DNA of 64,000 nt from Rhizobium sp. CCGE 510 (GTDB lineage Bacteria > Pseudomonadota > Alphaproteobacteria > Rhizobiales > Rhizobiaceae): assembly GCF_000292525.1 (NCBI RefSeq), contig NZ_AEYF01000018.1, positions 310,001-374,000 of the forward strand, in the 5' to 3' direction. The notes beneath the pieces are model-generated. The model was not told the origin of the DNA and ran no database searches. It saw nothing but the letters and a program-made list of their open reading frames with translations. The stretch's first letter is position 1. Each line of letters opens with the position of its first letter. The position numbers and the translations under genes are program-made. Below are positions 54,964-63,346 of this stretch, piece after piece.

Positions 54964-56139
54964 CTAGGAACAAACGTCGGCGGGCTTGAAAACGTTGACC
55001 GCCTTCGAAACACCGCGCAACTCGAAGGATCCCAGACATTGGCTCGCAACCGCGCAGGTGACGGCGAAACTCTCCGACATCAGGAGATGGTGCCCGAGCG
55101 TGCCGCAGAGCTTCTCGAGCCGCGAGGCCTCGTTGACGGCGCTGCCGATCACCGTAAAGTCAAGCCTGCCACGCGCGCCGATATTTCCATAGAACACCTC
55201 GCCGAGATGCAGCACGACATCGACCCCGATATCGGGGCCTCCATTATCCGTCCGCTGATGATTCAACGCCTTGTTCGCTTCCAAAATATTCCGTGCGGAG
55301 ATCAAGGCGGCCATGCATGACTTTTGCGGGTCCTCGGCGTCGGTCGGAAAGATCGCCAGCACGCTGTCGCCCATGAATTTGAGGATCTCGCCGGAATTGT
55401 CCTCGACGTGCCGGCCGATCAGGTCGAAATGTTCGTTCAGAAATCCGGCGATCTCTCCAGGCCGGTAGACCTCGGTCAGCGCAGTGAAGTTTCTGAGGTC
55501 GGCAAGCAGGATCGCAGCATTGATGGAGCCTCCCGTGCCTCTCTGAATATCGCCCGCAAGGATGCGTGCACTTGTCTTGGCGCCGGTGTAGACAGCAAGG
55601 ATATCCGCGGCGGTTTTCGAAGCCGCGATGCGGTAGCAAGCAAGCCCCAGTGCCGGGAAAAACCTGGCAATGATCGCCAATTGATCATCGGAGAATCCAC
55701 CCGGTTTGTCGCTTGTAAGCGACAGACTGACACCGCGCAGCGCAGCCTCCTTCGGGAACTCCAACAGGCTGACAAGGTGATCCGTGCCGCCGTCAAGCGC
55801 GAATTCCGCAAGCCGCGGATAGTCGTCGACACCCTCACCCTTGGCGATGTTCCAGCGCCCTGACGTCTCGTTACGGCCGAGCAGATAATAGATCGGCGTC
55901 TTCTCAAAGTTCAGCACTGCCGCAGTTCCATATTCGGCGTTCTCGATGGTGGTGACACCGCCGCGCACGAAATTGGCCGAGACGCCGCCATACATCGGAT
56001 GAATGGACGGCATCGCGATGCTGCCCCGCCATATCGGAAAGCCATCGGCGATCAGCCGATCACACAGCCCCCCAATGAGGTCACCGATATGCTCGCTGGT
56101 GATTCCCTGTTCTATAATCCATTGAATATGATCGCTAAT
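54964..56139 (-). CDS. Class III adenylate/guanylate cyclase
   Basis: 391 aa if translation begins at ATT 56139; the first ATG in the frame is 56013 (349 aa). The reading frame upstream of 56013 remains coding-like (DHIQWIIEQGITSEHIGDLI) to a TAA at about 56172 and has no ATG, GTG or TTG. GGAG lies 8 nt before ATT AGC GAT. A GAF-like N-terminal half is followed by a cyclase domain at the C-terminus: ILLADLRNFTALTE with metal Asp, KFMGDSVLAIFP with second Asp, and GRLDFTVIGSAVNEASRLE. It makes cAMP or cGMP. Confidence 0.82.
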   Translation of the reverse strand: MSDHIQWIIEQGITSEHIGDLIGGLCDRLIADGFPIWRGSIAMPSIHPMYGGVSANFVRGGVTTIENAEYGTAAVLNFEKTPIYYLLGRNETSGRWNIAKGEGVDDYPRLAEFALDGGTDHLVSLLEFPKEAALRGVSLSLTSDKPGGFSDDQLAIIARFFPALGLACYRIAASKTAADILAVYTGAKTSARILAGDIQRGTGGSINAAILLADLRNFTALTEVYRPGEIAGFLNEHFDLIGRHVEDNSGEILKFMGDSVLAIFPTDAEDPQKSCMAALISARNILEANKALNHQRTDNGGPDIGVDVVLHLGEVFYGNIGARGRLDFTVIGSAVNEASRLEKLCGTLGHHLLMSESFAVTCAVASQCLGSFELRGVSKAVNVFKPADVCS

Positions 56140-56315
56140 TTTTGAATCTCCACATGAGCCGAGGCAATCTTATGACGGCAAATCGGGCAAATGGGCGGCG
56201 ATGCCGAACCGGGCTGCCGCCATATCAATTGATAGTCGCGCCAAGCCGATATTTCCAGCCATCAAGGACGGGAAGTCTTTTCATATGAAAACGGTTGGAC
56301 GACAGACATCGTCGC
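56140..56315. other. Gap between cyclase and SDR genes
   Basis: About 176 bp. It probably carries the cyclase promoter. It contains an AT-rich patch (aagtcttttcatatgaaaac near 56271-56291). Nothing else recognised. Confidence 0.4.
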
Positions 56316-57086
56316 TCACATTCTGACCGTCATGCCGCCGTCGACGGTCAGCACGTGGCCGTTGACGAAGGAGGCGGCGCCGCTTGCAAGAAACAGCGCC
56401 GCACCGGCGATCTCGTCGGGGCGCCCCCAGCGCTGGACCGGAATGCGCTGGCGCACGAAGGGCATCAATTCCTCGTTCACGGCCATGGCCGCATTGGTCT
56501 CGGTTGCAAACCAGCCCGGCGCAATCGCGTTGCTGGTGATGCCGTGCGGACCGAATTCGACCGCCATGCCGCGCATCAGGCCGGTCAGGCCCTGCTTGGC
56601 TGCCGGATAGACGCAGTCACCGGGCATGACGACATGGCCACTGATCGAGGTCACCGCGATCAAGCGGCCGTAATTGCGCCGCTTCATCAGCACAGCGGCG
56701 TCCCGTGAAAGCGTCACTGCAGCGGCCAGATCGGTGCGCAGCAGTTCCATGATCGCATCATCATCGAATTCGGCCAGCGGCCGCCGGTCACGGGCGCCGA
56801 CATTATTGACCAGAATGTCGAGACGGCCGTGAAGCCTTTCGATATCGGCCATCGCAGCACGCTGTGCCTCGCGGTCGGCGACGTCGAAGGCGGCAGCCTC
56901 CGCTGTGCCGCCGGCGGCACGGATGATTCTTACGGCGTCTTCCAACGTCGCCGCCGTGCGTCCGGTAACGATGACATGGGCGCCGGCCTCTGCAAGGGCG
57001 CGTGCCATCTCGAAGCCCAGACCACGACCGCCGCCGGTCACCAGCGCCACCTGACCTGCCAGTGAAAATCTATCCAACACGCTCAT
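56316..57086 (-). CDS. SDR-family oxidoreductase (gluconate 5-dehydrogenase-like)
   Basis: 256 aa classical short-chain dehydrogenase. Cofactor motif TGGGRGLGFEMA (17-28), NNVG, catalytic Ser (TSISGHVVMPG) and Tyr-x3-Lys (YPAAKQG), then APGWFATET and the C-terminal VDGG. The sequence is close in style to gluconate 5-dehydrogenases and to other sugar-acid SDRs. Substrate not certain. No related sugar genes adjoin it. Confidence 0.88.
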   Translation of the reverse strand: MSVLDRFSLAGQVALVTGGGRGLGFEMARALAEAGAHVIVTGRTAATLEDAVRIIRAAGGTAEAAAFDVADREAQRAAMADIERLHGRLDILVNNVGARDRRPLAEFDDDAIMELLRTDLAAAVTLSRDAAVLMKRRNYGRLIAVTSISGHVVMPGDCVYPAAKQGLTGLMRGMAVEFGPHGITSNAIAPGWFATETNAAMAVNEELMPFVRQRIPVQRWGRPDEIAGAALFLASGAASFVNGHVLTVDGGMTVRM

Positions 57087-57212
57087 GGTCTTACCGTTCC
57101 CGATTAGCTCCTCCGGGACGGTTAATGGACTCAGTCAACTAATTTGGCAAGAGCAGAAAGGCAGACGTTGGACGCAAATCGCTGCTCCCAGCATCTCTTC
57201 TTTCGATAGCGC

Positions 57213-57350
57213 CCCACTTGTCACAGGAATCCAGTCACGGCGCGTCTGCGCCGTGAATGACTCTTTCCCAGGCAGGGAGTCTCTCGCGCCCAGGGACCTG
57301 GGCACGCTGGATTCCTGTGACGAGCACAGGAATGACGGAGGAGAGGTTAA
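57213..57350. repeat. Long palindromic repeat, family B, copy 3
   Basis: Right arm attcctgtgacgagcacagg with gacggaggagaggttaa flank; left arm is shortened (cacttgtcacaggaatcc). Core shares cgcgtctgcgcc and gcccagggacctgggc with copies 1 and 2. It lies between the SDR gene and cobQ. Confidence 0.82.
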
Positions 57351-57436
57351 GCATCTCTGATCAACCGCACATACCGTAGGGGACGTCCTTCCAGCGGGAG
57401 CAAGGCAGCGCGGCAATCCCCGCCCAACACACATCC

Positions 57437-58891
57437 CTACCCCAGCAACCCCGCAAGCCAGCGCGCATCGAGATGCTTCTCCAGCTCGCTCGCAATCTCG
57501 TCGAGCGCTTGTTCGACGCTCTCGCGGTAATTCCTTCGCTCGCCTGATAACCCGAAGCTTTGTAGCAGCAGGGCGCGGTAGGCGTCGCTGCCGAAGAGCC
57601 CATGCAGGTAGGTGCCCATAATCCGGCCGTCAGCCGAAAGCGCCCCGTCGGGCGCCCCGTCGACGATCGCCGAAGGCCGAATGCAATCCGGGCCGCGCGT
57701 GATGCCAAGGTGGATCTGGTAGCCGGCAAGCGATGCGTCATACTCGGTCGAGCGGGCATGGCTGTTGCGCACAGTTTTTTCGGGCGCCATCTCGGTCTCG
57801 ACATCGAGAAGCGCAAGCCCCGGCGTCTCGAGCGGTTTGCCCTCGATGCCGAGCGGATCGCGCACCGTGCGGCCGAGCATCTGGTAGCCGCCGCAAATGC
57901 CGATCACCCGGCCGCCGTGCCTGACATGCGCCTGGAGATCGCGGTCCCAGCCCTCAGCCCTCAAGTCGGCGAGATCCGATATCGTCGATTTCGAGCCGGG
58001 AAGGATGACGAGGCTTGCATCCGCTGGCAGCCGCGCGCCTGATCGTACGAAGACCAGTTCGACATCCGGCTCGCTCCTCAGCGGATCGAGATCGTCGAAA
58101 TTGGCAATGCGCGGCAGCACCGGCACGGCGATCTTCAGCGCGCCCGTTCCGCCCTTCGCCAGCCGTTCGAGCACGACCGAATCTTCGGCCGGCAGCCGGG
58201 CCGCACCCGGCAGCCACGGCACGACACCGAAACACGGCCAGCCGGTAAAGCCTTCGATGGCGCAGATGCCGTCGTCAAACAGCGAAACGTCGCCGCGGAA
58301 TTTGTTGATGATATAACCCGCAACCATTGCTCGGTCGCCATCATCAAGGATAGCGTGTGTGCCGACGAGCGAGGCGATGACGCCGCCACGGTCGATATCA
58401 CCGACAAGCACGACAGGCACGCCGGCCCGCGTCGCAAAACCCATATTGGCGATATCGGCGGCCCTGAGATTGATCTCGGCCGGCGATCCGGCACCCTCGA
58501 CGATAACGAGGTCGGCATCTGCTGCCACTTTTTCGAAACTCTCGAGCACGGCGCCGAGCAACTGCGGCTTCAGCCGCTGATAGTCGCGCGCCTTCGCCTG
58601 CCCGAACACCCTGCCCTGTACGATGATCTGGCTGCCGTTTTCCGATTGCGGCTTGAGCAGCACCGGGTTCATGTGCACCGAGGACGGCGTGCGTGCAGCC
58701 AGGGCCTGAAGCCACTGCGCCCGGCCGATCTCGCCGCCGTCATCGGCGACCGCTGCATTGTTAGACATGTTTTGCGGCTTGAACGGCCGCACAGTAAGCC
58801 CGCGATTGGCCGCCAGCCGGCAGAGGCCCGCGACCAGTACCGTCTTTCCGACATCCGAGCCGGTTCCCTGCAGCATGATCGCTCTTGCCAT
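57437..58891 (-). CDS. cobQ: Cobyric acid synthase
   Basis: 484 aa. N-terminal ATP-binding domain (MLQGTGSDVGKTVLVAGLCR) and a C-terminal glutamine amidotransferase domain with Cys in IGICGGYQMLGR and His in YLHGLFG. It amidates the b, d, e and g side chains of adenosylcobyrinic a,c-diamide. It stands alone; no riboswitch motif was seen in the 700 bp upstream, unlike cobU. Confidence 0.95.
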   Translation of the reverse strand: MARAIMLQGTGSDVGKTVLVAGLCRLAANRGLTVRPFKPQNMSNNAAVADDGGEIGRAQWLQALAARTPSSVHMNPVLLKPQSENGSQIIVQGRVFGQAKARDYQRLKPQLLGAVLESFEKVAADADLVIVEGAGSPAEINLRAADIANMGFATRAGVPVVLVGDIDRGGVIASLVGTHAILDDGDRAMVAGYIINKFRGDVSLFDDGICAIEGFTGWPCFGVVPWLPGAARLPAEDSVVLERLAKGGTGALKIAVPVLPRIANFDDLDPLRSEPDVELVFVRSGARLPADASLVILPGSKSTISDLADLRAEGWDRDLQAHVRHGGRVIGICGGYQMLGRTVRDPLGIEGKPLETPGLALLDVETEMAPEKTVRNSHARSTEYDASLAGYQIHLGITRGPDCIRPSAIVDGAPDGALSADGRIMGTYLHGLFGSDAYRALLLQSFGLSGERRNYRESVEQALDEIASELEKHLDARWLAGLLG

Positions 58892-59611
58892 AGTGGCCGC
58901 CTTTCGCTGAGGCGAGGCCTACAATGGCCGACGATACCGGGTCAAGACTTGGCACAGGGTAAGACTTGGCTTGGGCAAGCTTCCCGCGGAAACGCGAAAA
59001 CCGCGCATGGCCTTGGCTCTGCGCGGTTTGCCGAAAACTCAGGCGTCATCACCCCTACACGGCGAAGCTCGCTTTCTCCGGTACGCACTACCTGAACCGG
59101 AGAAGCGGCGGTCATTCCCGCCACGACCCAACTGATAACGGCACATTCTTACCGGAGAGTTATTGAAGCCTTACGCAAATGTTAATTTTGATCTTTTTTG
59201 ACATTCTGGCCGAAATTTCTGCAGAAGACCCGACGGTGATCGCCAAGAGCGTGCAGTTCGCTCAAAGGCGCCATTTTCGGGATGTTGAGATAAATTCTTC
59301 GAATTCAATAATTTAGTCCCGCAACCATCAGCAGAAGAAGGTTGATTTCTGCGAGCGAACGCGTAGGCTTCTCAAAAACCGCCATTTTCGAGCATGACCT
59401 GCAATGAGCTGCCGGAGCCGCAAGGACGGAAGGCACCCATGAACCGGAAATGTATGTCGCGGCATCGCCCGTCAATCATTTCCTTTGGGCGCCAGAAGGA
59501 TTTGTCGCTGATTTCCGACCCTGGCTGCGCGTCCGTAGATTGAAGGTATTCCAGCGTCATCAGCGCGTCTGAAAAGACCGGCGCTGTAAAGAAGAATTCG
59601 GGGAAATGACG
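58892..59611. other. 720-bp non-coding region
   Basis: The region holds cobQ upstream sequence, an AT-rich island around 59155-59215, and a 21-bp imperfect direct repeat (ctcaaaggcgccattttcggg at 59261-59281 and ctcaaaaaccgccattttcga at 59371-59391, 110 bp apart). A 62-codon minus-strand ORF (59372-59560) overlaps the second copy but has no ribosome site. Confidence 0.5.
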
Positions 59612-60607
59612 ATGAAGACGTTTCTGATTCCGGCCGTCTTTGCCGCGGCTCTTTCTATCGTCGCGCCGGCCGAAGCCGCCGAATGCGGCAATGTTTCGAT
59701 TGCTGAGATGAAATGGGCCTCGGCCGGTATTGCGGCGAGCTTCGACAAGATCATCCTGGAAAAGGGCTACGGCTGCGTCGTCACCATCGTCGACGGCGAC
59801 ACCCTGCCGACCTTCGCCTCGATGAACGAGAAAGGCACTCCCGACATCGCCTCCGAGTACTGGATCAATTCCGTCAGGGCGTTGCTCGATCAGGCCGTCA
59901 ACTCCGGCCGGCTGGTGCAGGGAGCCGAGATCCTGGCCGACGGAGCCGTCGAGGGCTGGTGGATCCCGAAATTCATCGCCGACGCCAATCCCGACATCCG
60001 TTCGGTCGAAGATGCGCTGAGACATCCCGAACTCTTCCCCGCCGAAGACGATGCCACGAAGGGCGCTGTTTACAATTGCCCGGCCGACTGGAGTTGTCAG
60101 ATATCAACCACCAACCTGTTCAAGGCGCTTGCCGCCGACAAAAAGGGCTTCGAACTCGTCGAAACAGGGAGCCCCGAACGGCTCGACGCCACCATTGCCC
60201 GCGCCTTCGACAATAAGATCGGCTGGCTCGGCTATTATTGGGCGCCGACCGCAATCCTCGGCAAATACGAGATGACGCGCCTGAGCTTCGGCGTCGGTCA
60301 TGACAAGACCGAATGGGACCGCTGTACGGCGGTTGCCGGCTGCCTCAGGCCCCAGCTCAATTCCTATCCGGTCTCGCGCGCCTTCACGTTGATGACCAGG
60401 TCTTTTGCCAGCCGCGCCGGACCCGTCACTACCTATCTCAAAACCCGCAAATGGGACAATCAGACGATCAACCAGGTGCTTGCCTGGCAAGACGAAAACC
60501 ACGAAAGCAACGAGGATGCCGCGATCCATTTCCTTCGCAACTACGAGGGCCTCTGGATGAAATGGGTGCCCGCCGATGTAGCCGAGAAGGTCAAGGCGAG
60601 TTTATAA
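59612..60607 (+). CDS. ABC transporter substrate-binding protein, glycine betaine/choline type (OpuAC)
   Basis: 331 aa. Signal peptide residues 1-22 (ending EAAEA). The mature protein has the OpuAC fold with aromatic residues that make a cation cage (EYWIN, WWIPKF, WLGYYWAP). ATG 59612 with GGGG about 7 nt upstream; an ATG two codons earlier is too close. No permease or ATPase gene is adjacent, so it is an orphan binding protein, perhaps serving a transporter coded elsewhere. Confidence 0.85.
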   Translation: MKTFLIPAVFAAALSIVAPAEAAECGNVSIAEMKWASAGIAASFDKIILEKGYGCVVTIVDGDTLPTFASMNEKGTPDIASEYWINSVRALLDQAVNSGRLVQGAEILADGAVEGWWIPKFIADANPDIRSVEDALRHPELFPAEDDATKGAVYNCPADWSCQISTTNLFKALAADKKGFELVETGSPERLDATIARAFDNKIGWLGYYWAPTAILGKYEMTRLSFGVGHDKTEWDRCTAVAGCLRPQLNSYPVSRAFTLMTRSFASRAGPVTTYLKTRKWDNQTINQVLAWQDENHESNEDAAIHFLRNYEGLWMKWVPADVAEKVKASL

Positions 60608-60628
60608 CGGCAAAAAACACGATCACGT

Positions 60629-60991
60629 ATGGACGATTCGATGACAGGCAACGTTCCCTTTCCCGACCGCGATACCGTTGCGGAAAAGCTCGCCGCGCTG
60701 TCGGAGACGGACAAATCGTATCTGACGCTGCTTCTGGAAAATGTCGCTCAGGACGACAACCTGCTTGACGGCCTGCGCCGCCATCTCGATCTCGCAGCCG
60801 GATCGCGTTTCCTGAACTCGCTGAAACTGGAAAACCTCGGAATATGGCTCGGAGCACATGCGCCGGATCGGCTTCAGATCAGGCTGATGGAAACGGCCCG
60901 CTCCAGCCAGCATCCTGCGTACCAAGCCTTCCGGACCGGTCTAGACCGATCCGGCGGGCTGGAAAAGGCTTACCCCCCGGTCAACACTTGA
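60629..60991 (+). CDS. Hypothetical protein
   Basis: 120 aa, hydrophilic and mostly helical, no signal peptide or membrane segment. It starts 21 bp after the binding-protein gene and probably shares its transcript. No family recognised. The last codons fall at the start of a tandem-repeat run (gatccggccc). Confidence 0.45.
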   Translation: MDDSMTGNVPFPDRDTVAEKLAALSETDKSYLTLLLENVAQDDNLLDGLRRHLDLAAGSRFLNSLKLENLGIWLGAHAPDRLQIRLMETARSSQHPAYQAFRTGLDRSGGLEKAYPPVNT

Positions 60992-61040
60992 TCCGGCCCG
61001 GTCAATACATGATCCGGCCCAGGAACGCTTGATCCGGCAT
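60987..61040. repeat. Short tandem array of gatccggc units
   Basis: Three degenerate units starting at 60987, 61008 and 61028 (cttgatccggcccggtcaat, catgatccggcccaggaac, cttgatccggcatccc). The first crosses the stop codon of the preceding ORF. Confidence 0.75.
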
Positions 61041-61063
61041 CCCCGCAAGAATCTGAACGGTCT

Positions 61064-61219
61064 TTACTTCTTTGCAGCGCGGTCAACCGAGCGGCCGGCA
61101 TCCTGCGTGGCGTTTACGGTGTTTGCCGTATCTTTTCCCATGCCGCGGATCGTGTTGCCGCAGGAGGAAAGGGCAAGAAGAACCATCAATGCTGCGGCGA
61201 TTTTGGCCGTTGTCGTCAT
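61064..61219 (-). CDS. Entericidin A/B family small lipoprotein
   Basis: 51 aa. Signal sequence with lipobox LSSC (Cys at about 19-20), then a short polar, helical tail (NTIRGMGKDTANTVNATQDA) as in entericidins, ending in KK. It should be lipidated and membrane-bound. ATG 61219 has AAGGA 9 nt upstream; the longer frame upstream lacks this. Entericidin-type peptides have been tied to stationary-phase lysis in enterics, but rhizobial roles are unknown. Confidence 0.8.
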   Translation of the reverse strand: MTTTAKIAAALMVLLALSSCGNTIRGMGKDTANTVNATQDAGRSVDRAAKK

Positions 61220-61319
61220 TTCGAATATCCTTGTTTTGAAATTGACCCCGAACGGGACTGATGCCGTTCGCGCCGATAACGCACAAGGAAACAAAAGGTT
61301 CAACGGCTGAAAGAGATCC

Positions 61320-62219
61320 TCAGGCGGCGACCGCCTTCGCTCTCTCGGCAAAGGCGCCGCGAATGCTGTCGGCCACCGTCTCGATCGGTCCCGACACCTG
61401 CGAGGCGGTCAGCAGGCGGATATCGAAAGCGCCGAGTTCCGGCAGACCTTCCTGCGGGCCGAGGATCGCCATGTCCTCATTGACATAGGACAGAGGCAGT
61501 GGCGCAATGGCAAGATCGGAGAGCACGGCGGCGCGCTGCGCCATGGTGTGGCCGCTGAGATAAGCGACGCGATAATGCCGCTTGTTGCGTTCGAGCTGGG
61601 AGAGAGCCTCCTGGCGCCAGATGCAGCCATCCTCCCAGATCGAGATCGGCAGGGGATCGCGGCGATGCGCCGAACCGCACCTGGCGCCGGCCCAAACCAA
61701 CCGCTCACGGAACACCACCTCGCCGCCGGTCGGGAACGGCCGCGTCGCACAGTTGATCAAGGCCAGGTCGAGCCGCTGCTCCTCCATGCGCTTCTTCAGC
61801 CCCATGCTCATGTCGATCGTCACGTCGACCATGATGCCGGGATAGCTCTCGGCGAAGCTTTTGAGAATGCTCGGCAGCAGCCGCTCGCCGATATCCTCCG
61901 GCGCGCCGAGCCTGACGACGCCGCTGAGCTCCGGCATGATGAAGCGCGACACCGCTTCGTTGGACAGCGCCAGGATGTTGCGGGCGTAGGACAAGAGCAT
62001 CTCGCCGTGGCGCGTCAGCGAGACCGAGCGGGCATCGCGTAAAAACAGCGTCGCGCCAAGCTGTTCCTCAAGCTTTTTGATCTGCATCGAGACCGCCGAC
62101 GGCGTGCGGAAGACCGCCTCGGCGGCTGTGGAAAAATTGCCTGTCTCGGCTATGGCGACGAAGGTACGCAGCACATCATTGTCAAGCAAAGGAATGGGAC
62201 GGCGAAAGGGAATGCTCAT
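61320..62219 (-). CDS. LysR-family transcriptional regulator
   Basis: 299 aa. N-terminal winged HTH (LRTFVAIAETGNFSTAAEAV) and LysR substrate-binding domain from about residue 95. ATG 62219 is the start that matches the family; the 14-codon extension is not. It is divergent from a small unrecognised ORF at 62334. Its target is unknown. Confidence 0.88.
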   Translation of the reverse strand: MSIPFRRPIPLLDNDVLRTFVAIAETGNFSTAAEAVFRTPSAVSMQIKKLEEQLGATLFLRDARSVSLTRHGEMLLSYARNILALSNEAVSRFIMPELSGVVRLGAPEDIGERLLPSILKSFAESYPGIMVDVTIDMSMGLKKRMEEQRLDLALINCATRPFPTGGEVVFRERLVWAGARCGSAHRRDPLPISIWEDGCIWRQEALSQLERNKRHYRVAYLSGHTMAQRAAVLSDLAIAPLPLSYVNEDMAILGPQEGLPELGAFDIRLLTASQVSGPIETVADSIRGAFAERAKAVAA

Positions 62220-62333
62220 CGTCGCATCTTTCAATTTTTCTGATTTATAACCCCATATCATTTTGTTTGATTGAATGTCAATCGAGCCGCATATCTGGAC
62301 GGGTCGGAACTAAACTAGCAAAGGAGGCCCGAC

Positions 62334-62660
62334 ATGTCACAAACCAGCATTTGGAATATCGTACAGGCCCTCTCCGCGTTCAAATCGCAGAGACGCAGGG
62401 ATGCGAACCATGAACAAGCACTTGGGCAGCTAAGGCGCTTCCCGTCGCATCTCCTGGCCGATTGTCAGCCCAAAATAGAATTGACCGCCCCGGAGCGCCG
62501 CGCGTGCGATGGGCGTGGTAGCGACCGCTTCATCCCTTTGAATCCGCCCAGATTGGTATCAACTCGCAACCTCGTCGATGTGCCCACCCAGAAAGGCTCG
62601 GCCGACCCGCGGATCCGCAAGAAGGTCGCCGACCTGATCACATCCCGCCCAGCAGTTTGA
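62334..62660 (+). CDS. Hypothetical protein with DUF1127-like N-terminus
   Basis: 108 aa from ATG 62334 (AAAGGAGG 6 nt upstream). The first 45 residues (QRRRDANHEQALGQLRRFPS then HLLADC) resemble the short Arg-rich DUF1127 motif. The remaining 60 residues are low complexity and Arg/Pro-rich, and may be frame-extended non-coding sequence. The 3' end overlaps the convergent LysE gene by 23 bp. Divergent from the LysR gene. Confidence 0.4.
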   Translation: MSQTSIWNIVQALSAFKSQRRRDANHEQALGQLRRFPSHLLADCQPKIELTAPERRACDGRGSDRFIPLNPPRLVSTRNLVDVPTQKGSADPRIRKKVADLITSRPAV

Positions 62661-63246
62661 AGGCGATGATCCACATCGTGAACGCGACGAGCGTTTCCAG
62701 CATTCGCCAAGATGAGGGTTTGGAGAAGATCGGCCGTAGCCGTTTTGCGCCGTATCCGAGCGAAAAGAAAAACAGGAAAGAACCCGTCACCGCCCCAGCG
62801 GCAAACGAAGCCTGCTGTCCTGGGTAGCGTGTCGATATCGTGCCGAGCAACACGACCGTGTCGAGATAGACATGCGGGTTGAGCCACGTGAGCGCGAGGC
62901 ACGTCATGAGCGTCTGCCGAAAGCTCGATGGTCGCGCTTCTGCTTCCGTGAGAGCGGCGGACGAGCGAAAGGCGCAATAGAGGCTTTTCGCTCCGTAAAA
63001 GGCCAGAAACGCGGCTCCTCCATAGCGCATGACCGGATCGAGCCAGGGCATGACCCTGGCGATTTGCTGCAGGCTGGTCGCGCCAAGCACGATCAGCGCG
63101 GCATCGGAGAGCGCGCATGCGAGGCAGACGGCGAAGACGTGTTCATTGCGCAGGCCTTGGCGAAGGATGAAAGCGTTCTGCGCGCCGATCGCGACGATCA
63201 GGCTGAGGCCCATCATCAGGCCGGTGACATAGATTGAAATATCCAT
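62638..63246 (-). CDS. LysE/ArgO-family amino acid exporter
   Basis: 202 aa with five to six hydrophobic helices. N-terminal GLMMGLSLIVAIGAQNAFIL and TWLNPHVYLDTVVLLG (the NPHV-type motif) are typical of LysE/ArgO. It exports basic amino acids such as lysine or arginine. Divergent from an ArgP/LysG-like regulator gene across 100 bp, the usual arrangement for this pair. Confidence 0.92.
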   Translation of the reverse strand: MDISIYVTGLMMGLSLIVAIGAQNAFILRQGLRNEHVFAVCLACALSDAALIVLGATSLQQIARVMPWLDPVMRYGGAAFLAFYGAKSLYCAFRSSAALTEAEARPSSFRQTLMTCLALTWLNPHVYLDTVVLLGTISTRYPGQQASFAAGAVTGSFLFFFSLGYGAKRLRPIFSKPSSWRMLETLVAFTMWIIAFKLLGGM

Positions 63247-63346
63247 CGTTTCGGCGAGCGCCCCTGACTTTGGTAAGTGGTGTCGTATCGCCAGCGATAG
63301 AATTAGGCTAGTTAATCTGACTTACCTCAATTAAGTGAAACTAATC

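Noticed and set aside
59372..59560. 62-codon minus-strand ORF upstream of the betaine-type binding protein
   Set aside because: The peptide looks varied enough to be real, but there is no ribosome site, no family, and its end falls in a direct repeat. Left out as a gene.
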